A stretch of DNA of 64,000 bases from Micrococcus sp. EYE_212. Lineage in GTDB: Bacteria > Actinomycetota > Actinomycetes > Actinomycetales > Micrococcaceae. The DNA lies in the NCBI RefSeq assembly GCF_023147585.1, contig NZ_JAHXOZ010000008.1, positions 62,001-126,000 of the forward strand. Reading direction: 5' to 3'. Under the pieces are notes generated by a model. That model worked only from the letters and a program-made list of their open reading frames with translations. It was not told where the DNA came from and ran no database searches. The position numbers and the translations under genes are program-made. Numbering within the stretch: the stretch's first letter is position 1; each line of letters opens with the position of its first letter. Positions 39,120-47,792 of this stretch are shown here, piece after piece.

Positions 39120-40385
39120 ATGAAGCTCGCGATCCTCTCCCGTTCCCCGCGCGCCTACTCCACCCAGCGCCTCAAGTCCGCCGCCCTCGAGCGCGGCCAT
39201 GACGTGAAGGTGCTGGACACGCTGCGCTTCGGCATCGACCTCTCCACGGAGGAGCCGGACCTGACCTTCCGTGGCCGTCCCCTCTCCTCTTACGACGCCG
39301 TGCTGCCGCGCATCGGCAACTCGGTCACCTACTTCGGCACCGCCGTCGTGCGCCAGTTCGAGCAGATGGACGTCTACACGCCCAACACGGCCGCCGGCAT
39401 CATGAACTCGCGGGACAAGCTGCGTGCCACGCAGATCCTCTCCCGCCACCAGATCGCCATGCCGGCCACGGTGTTCGTGCGCAACCGTGGCGAGGTGTCG
39501 TCCGCGATCGACATGGTGGGCGGCGCCCCCGTGGTCATCAAGCTGCTCGAGGGCACGCAGGGCATCGGCGTGATCCTGGCCCCCACGAAGAAGGTGGCCG
39601 AGGCGATCATCGAGACGCTGCACGGCACGAACCAGCAGGTGCTCATCCAGCGGTTCGTGGAGGAGTCCAAGGGCAAGGACATCCGCGCGCTCGTGGTGGG
39701 GGACCGCGTGGTGGCGGCCATGCGCCGCAGCGCCCAGGGGGACGAGTTCCGCTCCAACGTGCACCGCGGGGGGTCTGTGGAGCGCGTGGAGCTCACGCCC
39801 GAGTACGAGGAGACCGCCCTGCGCGCCGCCCACATCATGGGTCTGCGCGTGGCCGGCGTGGACATGCTCGAGGGCACGGACGGGCCACTGGTCATGGAGG
39901 TCAACTCCTCGCCCGGCCTGCAGGGCATCGAGGCGGCCACCGAGCTGGACGTGGCGGGCGCGATCGTGGACTACATCGCGGACCAGGCCGGCTTCCCGGA
40001 CATCGACGTGCGCCAGCGCCTCTCCGTCTCCCGCGGCTACGGGGTGGCCGAGGTCGCGGTGCACGCGGGCTCGGAGATGGTGGGCGAGAGCATCGAGGAC
40101 TCGGGGCTGCTGGCCAAGGACGTCCAGGTGCTCACGCTGCACCGCGGCACGTCCGTGTTCCCCAACCCCGCCGACTCCAAGGTGCTCGAGGAGGGCGACC
40201 GCCTGCTGTGCTTCGGCAAGCTGGAGAACATGCGCTCGCTCATCCCGGCGCGCTCGCGGCGCCCGAAGAAGGTGCGGAAGCTGCCGGAGAACCCCATCCT
40301 CGAGCCCGTGGCCGAGGAGGCGGCCGCCGCGCCGGCCGCACCCGCGCTGTCCGCCACGGATCCGGGCACCGGCTCGGACGCCTGA
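39120..40385 (+). CDS. rimK: RimK-type glutamate ligase with fused RCK_C (TrkA_C) domain
   Basis: Residues 1-290 are RimK: an N-terminal domain starting MKLAILSRSP, then ATP-grasp with KLLEGTQGIGVIL (141-153) and VDMLEGTDGPLVMEVNSSPG (247-266). RimK adds glutamates to the C-terminus of ribosomal protein S6. Residues 305-376 match an RCK_C/TrkA_C ligand-binding domain (GYGVAEVAVHAGSEMVGESI, then VLEEGDRLLCFGKLENMRSL), which E. coli RimK (300 residues) lacks. A Lys/Pro/Ala tail ends the 421-residue protein. It is divergent from the protease and AstE-like genes, 2 kb from rpsF. Regulation by a small ligand is inferred from the RCK_C domain. Confidence 0.9.
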   Translation: MKLAILSRSPRAYSTQRLKSAALERGHDVKVLDTLRFGIDLSTEEPDLTFRGRPLSSYDAVLPRIGNSVTYFGTAVVRQFEQMDVYTPNTAAGIMNSRDKLRATQILSRHQIAMPATVFVRNRGEVSSAIDMVGGAPVVIKLLEGTQGIGVILAPTKKVAEAIIETLHGTNQQVLIQRFVEESKGKDIRALVVGDRVVAAMRRSAQGDEFRSNVHRGGSVERVELTPEYEETALRAAHIMGLRVAGVDMLEGTDGPLVMEVNSSPGLQGIEAATELDVAGAIVDYIADQAGFPDIDVRQRLSVSRGYGVAEVAVHAGSEMVGESIEDSGLLAKDVQVLTLHRGTSVFPNPADSKVLEEGDRLLCFGKLENMRSLIPARSRRPKKVRKLPENPILEPVAEEAAAAPAAPALSATDPGTGSDA

Positions 40386-40402
40386 GGGCCCTCCCGGGCA
40401 CG

Positions 40403-40459
40403 ACGACGGCGCCGCACCGTCCGGGAGCAGTTCACGCCCGGACGGTGCGGCGCCGTCGT
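40403..40459. terminator. bidirectional terminator between rimK and the thioesterase
   Basis: A perfect 23-base-pair stem (40403-40425 with 40437-40459) and an 11-base loop between two convergent genes. The stem starts ACGACGGCGCCGCACC. Confidence 0.85.
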
Positions 40460-40463
40460 CCCG

Positions 40464-40904
40464 TCAGAGGTCCTGCGCGGCGCTCACCCCGGGGCGGTGC
40501 ACCGCCTCGAAGGCCTCCCGCAGGGTCGGGGACAGCGGCGCGGTGGCGCTCATGTCCGCGGTGAGATGCACCATCAGGGCCTCGGCGGTCACGGCCACGG
40601 CGCCGTCCTGGATGAGCGCGTGCTGCAGCACGAACGAGGTGGTGCCGATCCGCGAGACCCAGACCCGGGCCGTCAGCGCGGGGGCGTAGTGCACGGGGCG
40701 CAGGTACTCGAGGTGGAGCGTTCGGACCACGAGCGCGCCGCTGCCCGGCGTGAGGGGGTAGGCCCACTCGGCCAGCGCGCGCACCCGGGCCTCCTCCGCC
40801 AGCGTGACCAGCCGTCCGTTGTTCACGTGGCCGTAGGCGTCCTGGTCCGACCAGCGCAGCTGCAGCTCCGTCTCGAAGGGGGCGGGATCGTGGGCTGTGC
40901 TCAT
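40464..40904 (-). CDS. acyl-CoA thioesterase, 4-hydroxybenzoyl-CoA thioesterase-like hotdog fold
   Basis: The 146-residue protein has the family hallmark RWSDQDAYGHVNNGRLVTLAEEAR (aspartate plus HVNN, residues about 17-40), followed by VVRTLHLEYLRPVHY. It likely hydrolyses an acyl-CoA thioester; the substrate is not predictable. The ATG at 40904 has AGGAG eight bases upstream, so it is preferred to the GTG at 40913. The gene ends at the terminator shared with rimK. Confidence 0.9.
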   Translation of the reverse strand: MSTAHDPAPFETELQLRWSDQDAYGHVNNGRLVTLAEEARVRALAEWAYPLTPGSGALVVRTLHLEYLRPVHYAPALTARVWVSRIGTTSFVLQHALIQDGAVAVTAEALMVHLTADMSATAPLSPTLREAFEAVHRPGVSAAQDL

Positions 40905-41049
40905 GCGCGGCACTCCTGAGGGTCGGTGGGCGCCCGGACGGGCGGGTCGTCAGGGGCGACGCTACGCCGAGCGGGAGAGGAACGCTCGGGCCGGCCGACG
41001 CCGTCGTCGCCGGGTGCCCGGTGCGGGTGCCGCGTGCCAGGGTGGGGGC

Positions 41050-42327
41050 ATGACCGACGCGACCCCTGCCCCCACTCCCGACTCCGATCCCACGACTGAT
41101 CCCCGCGCCGCCGGCGCCCGCCTCGGCGCCCCGCTGACCCTGCCGAGCGGGGCCGTGCTGAAGAACCGCATCGCCAAGTCCGCCATGAGCGAGGCGCTCG
41201 CGGGCAGGGACCTCGCCCCCACCGTGGCCCACGAGCGGGTCTACGGGCGCTGGGCGCGCGGCGGCGCGGGCCTGCTGATCACGGGCAACGTGATGGTGGA
41301 CGCGCACGCCCTGGGCGAGCCGGGCAACGTGGCGGTGGAGGACGGCCGGCACGCGGCCGCACTGCGCCGCTGGGCCGAGGCCGGCACTCAGGGCGGCGCG
41401 CACCTGTGGATGCAGCTCAACCATCCCGGCCGGCAGGCGCCGAAGTCCGTGATGCGCACGCCCGCCGCCCCGAGCGCGGTGCCCCTCGGCGGCTCCGCGG
41501 GCCGCTTCTTCGGCATGCCCCGCGCCCTGGAGACGCAGGAGGTGCGCGGGATCGTGGAGCGGTTCGCCGTCACGGCCGCCCACGCCCGGGCCGCGGGCTT
41601 CACCGGCGTGCAGATCCACGGTGCGCACGGCTACCTCGTCAACCAGTTCCTCTCGCCCGAGGCCAACCGCCGCACGGACCGCTACGGCGGGGACCTCGAG
41701 GGGCGCATGCGCTTCCTCGTGGAGATCTACGCCGCGCTGCGCGAGGAGCTCGGGGACGGCTTCCCGATCGGCCTCAAGCTCAACTCCTCCGACTTCTCCG
41801 AGGGCGGCCTCACCGAGGAGGACTCGCGGCGGGTGGCCCAGCGCATGGGCGAGCTGGGCCTGGACCTCCTCGAGGTCTCCGGCGGCTCCTACACCAGCCC
41901 CGCCATGATGGGCGGGAACAACGACGGCGGCACGTACTTCGAGCGGTACGCCCGCCGCCTGCGGGACGTCACCGACGTCCCCGTCATGCTGACCGGCGGA
42001 TTCCGCTCCGCGGCGACGATGGCGGCGGCGCTCGCGGACGGGGTGACCGACGTCGTGGGCCTGGCCCGGCCGTTCGTGATCGAGCCGGAGCTGGCTGCCC
42101 GGGCGATCGCGGGGCAGGAGATCGAGGTGGAGCTGCCGCGCGTGAAGACCGGCCTCGCCGCCGTGGACTCCACGCTCGGGCCGGCACTGGCCCTGCCCTG
42201 GTACGAGCTGCAGCTGGCCCGGCTGGGGAAGGGGCTCGAGGCGCAGGATCGGATGAGCGCCGTCGCGCCGGTGGTCCACATGGTGCGGCAGCACGGCCCG
42301 GCGGCGCTCAGCCCGCGGCGGGGGTGA
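41050..42327 (+). CDS. NADH:flavin oxidoreductase, Old Yellow Enzyme family
   Basis: The 425-residue FMN-dependent enzyme has a TIM barrel with LPSGAVLKNRIAKSAMSEAL, WMQLNHPGRQ and GVQIHGAHGYLVNQFLSPEA (His and Asn substrate-binding pair), then RTDRYGGDLEGRMRF. GLARPFVIEPELAARAI closes the barrel. It probably reduces activated alkenes or related xenobiotics with NAD(P)H. The ATG at 41050 gives MTDATPAPTPDSDP. The iron-sulfur half of the 2,4-dienoyl-CoA reductase type is absent, so it is the single-domain form. Confidence 0.92.
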   Translation: MTDATPAPTPDSDPTTDPRAAGARLGAPLTLPSGAVLKNRIAKSAMSEALAGRDLAPTVAHERVYGRWARGGAGLLITGNVMVDAHALGEPGNVAVEDGRHAAALRRWAEAGTQGGAHLWMQLNHPGRQAPKSVMRTPAAPSAVPLGGSAGRFFGMPRALETQEVRGIVERFAVTAAHARAAGFTGVQIHGAHGYLVNQFLSPEANRRTDRYGGDLEGRMRFLVEIYAALREELGDGFPIGLKLNSSDFSEGGLTEEDSRRVAQRMGELGLDLLEVSGGSYTSPAMMGGNNDGGTYFERYARRLRDVTDVPVMLTGGFRSAATMAAALADGVTDVVGLARPFVIEPELAARAIAGQEIEVELPRVKTGLAAVDSTLGPALALPWYELQLARLGKGLEAQDRMSAVAPVVHMVRQHGPAALSPRRG

Positions 42328-42925
42328 GGCCGCGGCGACGGGAGTGTCCTCCGGGTTAACAGGAGGTGTCAAGCTGGCTCTCCCCAGGTCAGGCGGGTTT
42401 GTCCACAGTGTTTGTCCACAGATGTGGACGGTGTGGATGGAATGCGGGCCAACCCCCGTTGCCAGAGGGGAGAGACGGGGGCAAGGGGGGCCTGTGTCAA
42501 GTCGACTCCGCGCTCTCCAGGAGCGGAAGAATTTTCTTCTCCACAGTCGTGGGGATAGGAAAACGCCAGGTCAGACGCCGATTCTGGGAGACGTCACAGG
42601 GCTGTCCACAGCGCCGTCCCCAGGGCGTCCACACGACACGCCGCAGAATCCACCCGTTGTCCACACTGGCTGTGGACAACGTGCTTGCCCGGCCCCCTGA
42701 CCGCGCGTAGTGTCCCGAAGTATCCCCAACGCGAGAGCGGGTATTGGCCCCAGGCCCTCGAGCCAGGCGCGCATCCGCTTGCATGATCGTCGCGGCCGGG
42801 GGCCGCCGCATCCGCCTCTCGCAGGTGGGTGCGGCGGTTCACCGTGGGGACCAGCAGGATCAGGGGCCGGCGCGCGCCGGCCATGGGGGCCGCCGTCGTG
42901 GGGGCCGGGGAAGGGAGTCTCCGCA
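42328..42925. other. dnaB upstream region with a DnaA-box cluster
   Basis: Noncoding, about 600 bases. DnaA boxes: TTGTCCACA at 42399-42407, 42412-42420 and 42657-42665; the complement TGTGGACAA at 42671-42679. Near matches lie at 42423-42431, 42432-42440 and 42602-42610. The form of the box equals that in oriC. No other gene or terminator was identified. The sites lie about 250-530 bases before the dnaB start. Confidence 0.75.
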
Positions 42926-44314
42926 GTGACGGACAACTACGGAGACTCGGGCTCCTACGACGGCGGCCGTTCCACCGAGCGGTTCCTCCCGCCCCAGGAC
43001 CTGGAGGCGGAGCGCTCGGTGCTGGGCGGCATGATGCTCTCCAAGGACGCGATCGCGGACGTGGTGGAGCTGCTGCGCGGCCATGACTTCTACCGCCCCA
43101 GCCACGAGATGATCTATGAGGCGATCATCGACCTCTACGGCCGCGGCGAGCCCGCCGACGCCGTCACCGTGGCGGACCTGCTGAACAAGCGCCAGGAGCT
43201 GAGCCGCGTGGGCGGCCCCGCCGTGCTCCACGAGCTCATCCAGTCCGTCCCGACGGCAGCCAACGCCAACTTCTACGCGGCGATCGTGGCCGAGAAGGCC
43301 ATCCTGCGGCGCCTGGTGGGCGCCGGCACCAAGATCACGCAGCTGGGATACCAGGGCGACGGCGAGGTCGAGGAGATCGTCAACGAGGCCCAGTCCGAGA
43401 TCTACAAGGTGGCGGAGAACCGCCAGTCCGAGGACTACGTCCAGCTCTCGGAGATCATGGAGCACGCGGTGGACGAGATCGAGGCCGCGGGCAACCAGGG
43501 CGAGGGCATGACCGGCGTGCCCACGGACTTCTACGACTTCGACGAGCTGACGCAGGGCCTGCACGGCGGGCAGATGATCGTGATCGCGGCGCGCCCCGCC
43601 GTCGGCAAGTCCACGCTCGCGCTGGACTTCGCGCGGGCCGCGGCCATCCACCACAACATGGCCACCGTGTTCTTCAGCCTCGAGATGGGGAAGAACGAGA
43701 TCGCGATGCGCCTGCTGAGCGCCGAGGCGACGATCGCGCTGCAGGACCTGCGCAAGGGCACCATCCGGGACGACCAGTGGTCCAAGATCGCCGCGACGGT
43801 GGGGCGGCTGAACGAGGCGCCGTTCTTCATCGACGACTCCCCGAACATGACCATGATGGAGATCCGCGCGAAGTGCCGCCGGCTCAAGCAGCGCAACAAC
43901 CTCAAGATGGTGGTGCTCGACTACCTGCAGCTCATGAGCTCCGGCAAGAAGGTGGAGAGCCGCCAGCAGGAGGTGGCCGAGTTCTCGCGCGCCCTGAAGC
44001 TGCTGGCCAAGGAGCTCGACGTGCCGGTGATCGCGTTGAGCCAGTTGAACCGTGGAAGTGAGCAGAGGACGGACAAGCGGCCCCAGGTGTCCGACCTGCG
44101 CGAGTCCGGCTCGATCGAGCAGGACGCGGACATGGTGATCCTGCTGCACCGCGAGGACGTATATGACAAGGAGTCCCCGCGGGCCGGCGAGGCGGACCTG
44201 ATCGTGGCGAAGCACCGCAACGGGCCCACGAAGACCATTGTGGTGGGGTTCCAGGGGCACTACTCGCGGTTCTCGAACCTGGCGAGTGACGCGGCGGGAT
44301 CGGGAAACTTCTAA
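42926..44314 (+). CDS. dnaB: replicative DNA helicase DnaB
   Basis: The 462-residue hexameric helicase unwinds DNA at the replication fork. It has the N-terminal domain (PPQDLEAERSVLGGMMLSKD) and a RecA-like C-terminal domain with Walker A IAARPAVGKSTLALD (about residues 221-235), FFSLEMGKNEIAMRLL and VVLDYLQLMSS. The final block is LSQLNRGSEQR, then LRESGSIEQDADMVILLHRE. No intein is present. The GTG at 42926 follows AAGGGAG; the longer frame upstream is not coding. The expected loader here is DciA. Confidence 0.97.
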   Translation: MTDNYGDSGSYDGGRSTERFLPPQDLEAERSVLGGMMLSKDAIADVVELLRGHDFYRPSHEMIYEAIIDLYGRGEPADAVTVADLLNKRQELSRVGGPAVLHELIQSVPTAANANFYAAIVAEKAILRRLVGAGTKITQLGYQGDGEVEEIVNEAQSEIYKVAENRQSEDYVQLSEIMEHAVDEIEAAGNQGEGMTGVPTDFYDFDELTQGLHGGQMIVIAARPAVGKSTLALDFARAAAIHHNMATVFFSLEMGKNEIAMRLLSAEATIALQDLRKGTIRDDQWSKIAATVGRLNEAPFFIDDSPNMTMMEIRAKCRRLKQRNNLKMVVLDYLQLMSSGKKVESRQQEVAEFSRALKLLAKELDVPVIALSQLNRGSEQRTDKRPQVSDLRESGSIEQDADMVILLHREDVYDKESPRAGEADLIVAKHRNGPTKTIVVGFQGHYSRFSNLASDAAGSGNF

Positions 44315-44369
44315 CAGCTCCGATGTCGAGATGCAGCGAAGATTTCACGAACGTGTGAAGGGCCTGGCG

Positions 44370-44825
44370 TGAGTTTGGTTGACACGAGCTGTCGGGCGAG
44401 GGCAGTCGCCGACTCCGCGCTCACCGTCCGCCTGGTCGCCGACGACGCGGTACCGGACATCGCGCGGCCGCAGCTGGGTCGCCGAGATGGGAGGGCGCCT
44501 CGTGGCTATTTCGACCATCTCCCTGCCGCCGTCGCCCGGGCTGCGCGAGCTCAGCGATGAGGCCGCCGTGCCCGGGCGGGCGTGGCTGAACCAGATGGCC
44601 GTCCACCCCGACGTGCGGGGCACGGGTCTCCCCCGGCGGCCGTGGGAGACCGGCCGGACGTGGGCGGCGGGGCAGGGGACGACGTCAGTCTGCGTGGACA
44701 CCGCGGCGCCCGCCGAGCCCCTCGTCGCGATCTACCGCGTATGGGGCTTCGAGCCGACTGGCACCATCCACTGGGAGGGCAAGAGGTACGACAGCGTGGT
44801 GATGGTGCGGCTGACCGTGGAGTGA
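44370..44825 (+). pseudogene. degenerate GNAT acetyltransferase (frameshifted)
   Basis: The N-terminal GNAT-like segment ALTVRLVADDAVPDIARPQL (from about 44418) is in one frame; the rest (SWVAEMGGRLVAISTISLPP, LNQMAVHPDVRGTG, VAIYRVWGFEPTGTIHWEGK) is in another. The switch is near 44470. The acetyl-CoA loop after RGTG reads LPRRPWE instead of the usual L-G-x-x-L. It is probably a decayed N-acetyltransferase between dnaB and the cas operon. Confidence 0.65.
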
Positions 44826-44945
44826 GCGGTCCATGCCGCAAGGGGCCTGACCGTGACACATGACACCCTGAGGATGCACACTCGTTCCTGAGGCCGGGCC
44901 TGGGTTCAGCCCAGCACGGAGCCCCTCGGTCGGCCACGCACCAGG
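44826..44945. other. cas operon upstream region
   Basis: About 120 bases between the acetyltransferase remnant and cas3. No clear promoter or operator can be assigned by eye. Confidence 0.3.
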
Positions 44946-47792
44946 ATGGAGGACCCTGCGGTGAGATACAGGCGGGGGGCGTGCAAGGTGAGATGGAGTG
45001 AGCAGGCCAGAAGCCTCTGGGCGAAGACCGGGCCGGAGTCCGAGGACTGGCTGCCCCTGGTTGCGCATCTGACGGACAGCGCCGCTGTGGGCGCCCTGTT
45101 GTGGCGAGAGTGGCTGGCCCCGGGTGTGCGGCGCACCCTCATCGAGGCACTTGATCTCGAGGATGACGGGGAGAAGTTCGCCGCGTGGCTCGCCGGGGTC
45201 CACGACCTGGGCAAGTGCTCTCCGGCATTCGCGGGGCAGCTGATGGACCTGCCCGACCGCGCACGATTCAGCGATCGCATCATCGACGCCGGACTTCCCC
45301 TCGCTCACCGGGCGTCACGCCTCGGCTGGTATCCGCACTCCGCTGCCAGCGAGGTCGCCATCGCGCGCTGGCTGCGGGACGCCTTGCCTGGACCGGGCGC
45401 TCGTAGGAACAGCATCCGAGCCCTGGCCGCCGTCGCCGGAGCGCACCATGGGCTTCCTTCCCGCGAATCCATGCGGAGTGCGTGCGAGGCCGATCTGTCC
45501 GGAGAATGGCTCCAGGTGCAGGATGAGCTGCTGGACGGAATCACGGACATCACGGGGGCTCGCGAAGTGCTCTCCCGGGTGCTTCGGCGCCGGTTTCGCA
45601 GTGACCACCAGATGCTGTTGACGGGCCTCGTGATCATGGCGGACTGGATCGCCTCCAACCAGGACCTCTTCCCCTTGAGCACGGTGGAAGGACGAGACGA
45701 CCGGATCCCGGGGCAACGAGCGCAGAGGGCGTGGGCGGCTCTCGACCTCTCCCCTCCGTTGCGGACGGCGCCTGTGTTAGAGGCGCCCGGCGAGGCCTAT
45801 GGCCGACGCTTCGGCTGGCCCGCGGGACGTGAGCCGTGGCCCGTCCAAGCCGACGTCCTCGAGATGGCACGCGGCCTGCCCGATGGCGGGCTGGTCTGCG
45901 TGGAGGCCCCCATGGGCGTCGGTAAGACGGAGGCCGCCCTCATGGCCGCCGACGTGCTCGGTGCGGCCACTGGACGAGGCGGCCTCCTCTTCGCGGCCCC
46001 CACCATGGCGACGTCGGACGCCCTCTTCCGGCGCGTGGCCGACTGGGCCGAGCGGGCCGGGGTGCCGGAGTTTCCGGTCTCGCTGTTCTTGGCCCACTCG
46101 AAGTCCGTCCTCAATGAGGACGCGCAAAGCCTGCCGCGACAGGGGTTGGGCGTCGCCGCCGTCGGTCTCGACGAGCCGACGGACCACGCCTCCGTCGTCG
46201 CCCACGAGTGGCTGAGCGGCAGGAAGAAGGGTCTGCTCTCGACGGTCGCCGTGGGAACGGTGGACCAGGTGCTGTTTCTCGCGCTCCAGACCAAGCACCT
46301 GATGCTCCGCCACCTCGGGCTGGCCTCGAAGGTGGTCGTGATCGACGAGGTCCACTCCTACGACGCCTACATGAGCCGGTATCTGACCCGCGCCCTGCAG
46401 TGGCTCGGTGCGTACGGCGTGCCGGTCGTGCTCCTGTCCGCGACGCTGCCGCACGCGGTGAAGGCCGAACTCGTGGCGGCCTACCGCGCCGGTCTCTCCG
46501 GCAGCCGCCAGCGGCCGCAGGACGTCCCCGACACGGGCACGTCCTACCCCGTCCTCACGTCGGCGACCGCGGACGAGGTTCGCAGCGTCGTCACGCCCCC
46601 CTCGGGCCGAGCGCAGGAGGTCATCGTGACGGGGGTGGAGGACGACGCCGAGACTCTCGTGGAGCTCATGCAGCCTTGTGCCGACGACGGAGGCTGCCTG
46701 CTGGTGGTCTGCACCACGGTCGCCCGGGCGCAGCGTGCCTACGAGCTGGCGCGTGAACTCGTCGGGGAGGACGCCCGCCTGCTGCACGCGCGCTTCATCG
46801 CGGCGGATCGGGTGGCCCTCGAACAGGAGCTGACGGCGGAGCTGGGGCCGGAGGCTCGCCGGGGTGCGGGGCGCCCGCAGCGGCGCATCGTGGTGGCCAC
46901 CCAAGTGGTCGAGCAGTCGCTTGACCTGGACTTCGACGGCATGGTCACGGACGTCGCCCCTGTCGACCTGGTCCTCCAGCGATGCGGACGCGTGCACCGT
47001 CATGCCCGCCCCGAGGGCGAGCGTCCTCCGTGGGGGGCGTCTGCACGGGTCTGGGTGCGCGGCATGGAGTCCCGTGGCACCGCCGCGACCCCGCCGACCT
47101 TCGAGGCCGTGCAGGAGCTGATCTACGCCCCCGCGGTGCTGCTGCCGACGGCCTTCGCGCTGGGGCTCCACGACGGCGGACGGGTGCTCCAGCTGCCCGG
47201 GGACATCCCCGGTCTCGTCCGCGAGGTCTACGGAGACCATCCGGCGCTTCCTCTGGAGTGGGACGAATCGTGGCGGGCAGCGCGTGAGCGCTGGGATGCC
47301 GAACGCGCCGACGCCGGGCGGCTCGCCGAGGGGTACCTCTTGGGGCTGCCTCAGTCCGTCCAGGACTTCGAGGAGCTCTGGACGATGGCGGGGCGGGAGA
47401 CCGACTCCCCGGCGGGTGAGGCACGCGGTCTCGCGCAGGTGCGGGACACGGATCCCACCCTCGAGGTGCTCCTGACAAGGGCCGCAGACGGCGGCTACAC
47501 CACCCTCTGGGCCGGGCAGGACGACCCCGTGGTGTCCGCGGGGCAGGTCCCGTCCTGGCGCACCGCGAGGGACATCGCCGCGAGCTCGGTGCGGCTGCCG
47601 TACCGCTTCTCCCGCCCCCGGCTCTTCGACGCTGCGCTTGACGAGCTCGAACGAGGGACGGACCTGGCGTGGCAGCAGTCGCCTCTGCTGCGTGGCCAGC
47701 TGCAGCTCTGCGTGGACGAAGAGGGGCGTGCCGTCGTCGCCTCCCACCGGCTCCGCTACGACCTCGAACTCGGACTGATGGAGGAAGCATGA
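44946..47792 (+). CDS. cas3: CRISPR type I-E nuclease-helicase Cas3
   Basis: Cas3 degrades DNA opened by the Cascade complex. The 948-residue protein has an intact N-terminal HD nuclease (His41; His86-Asp87 in GVHDLGK; His167-His168 in GAHHGL; Asp233 in MADWI). The SF2 helicase has Walker A EAPMGVGKTEAAL (about 320-332), DEVH (467-470), SAT in LLSATLP and QRCGRVHR. The ATG start at 44946 is acceptable though its ribosome site is weak. It overlaps casA by 4 bases. All catalytic motifs are present, so it should be active. Confidence 0.96.
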   Translation: MEDPAVRYRRGACKVRWSEQARSLWAKTGPESEDWLPLVAHLTDSAAVGALLWREWLAPGVRRTLIEALDLEDDGEKFAAWLAGVHDLGKCSPAFAGQLMDLPDRARFSDRIIDAGLPLAHRASRLGWYPHSAASEVAIARWLRDALPGPGARRNSIRALAAVAGAHHGLPSRESMRSACEADLSGEWLQVQDELLDGITDITGAREVLSRVLRRRFRSDHQMLLTGLVIMADWIASNQDLFPLSTVEGRDDRIPGQRAQRAWAALDLSPPLRTAPVLEAPGEAYGRRFGWPAGREPWPVQADVLEMARGLPDGGLVCVEAPMGVGKTEAALMAADVLGAATGRGGLLFAAPTMATSDALFRRVADWAERAGVPEFPVSLFLAHSKSVLNEDAQSLPRQGLGVAAVGLDEPTDHASVVAHEWLSGRKKGLLSTVAVGTVDQVLFLALQTKHLMLRHLGLASKVVVIDEVHSYDAYMSRYLTRALQWLGAYGVPVVLLSATLPHAVKAELVAAYRAGLSGSRQRPQDVPDTGTSYPVLTSATADEVRSVVTPPSGRAQEVIVTGVEDDAETLVELMQPCADDGGCLLVVCTTVARAQRAYELARELVGEDARLLHARFIAADRVALEQELTAELGPEARRGAGRPQRRIVVATQVVEQSLDLDFDGMVTDVAPVDLVLQRCGRVHRHARPEGERPPWGASARVWVRGMESRGTAATPPTFEAVQELIYAPAVLLPTAFALGLHDGGRVLQLPGDIPGLVREVYGDHPALPLEWDESWRAARERWDAERADAGRLAEGYLLGLPQSVQDFEELWTMAGRETDSPAGEARGLAQVRDTDPTLEVLLTRAADGGYTTLWAGQDDPVVSAGQVPSWRTARDIAASSVRLPYRFSRPRLFDAALDELERGTDLAWQQSPLLRGQLQLCVDEEGRAVVASHRLRYDLELGLMEEA

